Source: Incurvaria masculella
Lineage: Eukaryota > Arthropoda > Insecta > Lepidoptera > Incurvariidae
Reading direction: 5' to 3'
DNA length: 64,000 nt
Assembly (NCBI GenBank): GCA_946894095.1
Contig: OX335660.1
Location: 11,475,001-11,539,000 of the forward strand
The position numbers and the translations under genes are program-made. The notes beneath the pieces are model-generated. The model did not search any database, was not told where the DNA came from, and was given only the letters and a program-made list of their open reading frames with translations. Below are positions 63,346-64,000 of this stretch, piece by piece; the first letter of the stretch is position 1; every line of letters begins with the position of its first letter.

Positions 63346-64000
63346 TTATTTTATTTTTGGAGAAGAACAGAGAACAGGTGCTGTGTGCACCTGTGTGTGT
63401 GTGTGTGTATACAAATTATATTTTAAATATAAATTAAGCTACCCCTGACTTCACTGCTTCTGAAAATTAATATTTGCACTAGATAAGCTTTACACATCAG
63501 AGAACCGCATACAAGAAAAATAGTTTCGATCCCTGGTAGCTCAGGCATAGGCGTTTTAATGAAATGTTTTACAATAAAGTGTACACAATAAACGTTTAAT
63601 GTTAGAAAAGACAGTTAGACAGAAATAAAACATATACTACTTATCACAACTATCCAGAAGGTTTCCGACATGTATTTTAACGGTGGGAGGTATTGGTTCT
63701 TTTTACTTGGAAAATGTATTAGTAAAAGTGACGTATGTTGGGTCTATCCTGTTTATACAAAAATGATTCCTAGTACAAACCTAAACATAAACTATTTATT
63801 AATAAAAATAATGCAAAAATATTTTTTCAGACTAAAAAACTTTTTGGAATCGTTTTCTTTTACAAACTTTAGTGGCGAGCACTTTAAGCCCTGATTGCAT
63901 TCCGTTCCATAAGGGAGTAAGAGAAACGATATTTTATTATTTTTTTAAAATAACTACTACTTATTATCGAATTACAAAAAGATGAAAGATGATGATCTGG
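63346..64000. other. Intergenic, (gt)n microsatellite only
   Basis: A short GT repeat near 63391-63410. The remainder is AT-rich without signal. Confidence 0.5.

Overview
The window is a piece of a eukaryotic, insect and most likely lepidopteran (moth or butterfly) genome. Small coding exons with GT..AG boundaries sit in large AT-rich introns. The repeats fit this: interspersed families of the GGGTTCCGTACCCAAAGGG type common in Lepidoptera, tRNA- and 5S-headed SINEs, LINE 3' fragments, mariner and Tc1-like elements, TTAA-flanked MITEs and a Copia element primed by an internal tRNA-iMet segment.

One gene spans most of the window on the + strand: the alpha subunit of soluble (NO-sensing) guanylate cyclase, orthologous to Drosophila Gycalpha99B and vertebrate GUCY1A. 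Twelve exons from 4877 to 51501 splice with consistent phases into 610 codons plus a stop. They cover an N-terminal segment, a degenerate H-NOX domain (4877-8938), an Ala-rich linker and HNOBA/PAS-like domain (15293-26690), the signalling helix (26906-27044) and the class III cyclase domain (38699-49912), followed by a short tail. The start codon and first exon(s) were not found and probably lie upstream. The product should pair with the beta1 subunit in the cytosol to make cGMP.

The most unusual structure is local tandem amplification of three separate exons of this gene: the H-NOX exon (3 copies, 153-bp period, 5354-5808), the HNOBA exon (6 copies, 177-bp period, 25037-26100) and the cyclase exon carrying the second metal-binding aspartate (4 copies, 200-bp period, 43992-44728). 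The first copy of each is the canonical exon. Later copies decay by loss of splice sites, stop codons or small deletions. Two extra cyclase copies keep acceptor, donor and phase, and one of them replaces the catalytic Asp with Ala.

The introns and the 12.5 kb downstream are packed with mobile DNA. At 9292-14690 a mariner has been split by a 4.5-kb element with 8-bp target duplication and P-like termini, which itself carries a Copia element with identical LTRs, internally deleted to its reverse transcriptase/RNase H. A Tc1-like element with 654-bp terminal inverted repeats lies at 59174-60812. Several foldback MITEs, SINEs and LINE fragments are listed. A possible exon of another gene (35201-35416) and an unidentified reading frame (41985-42262, - strand) are flagged with low confidence.
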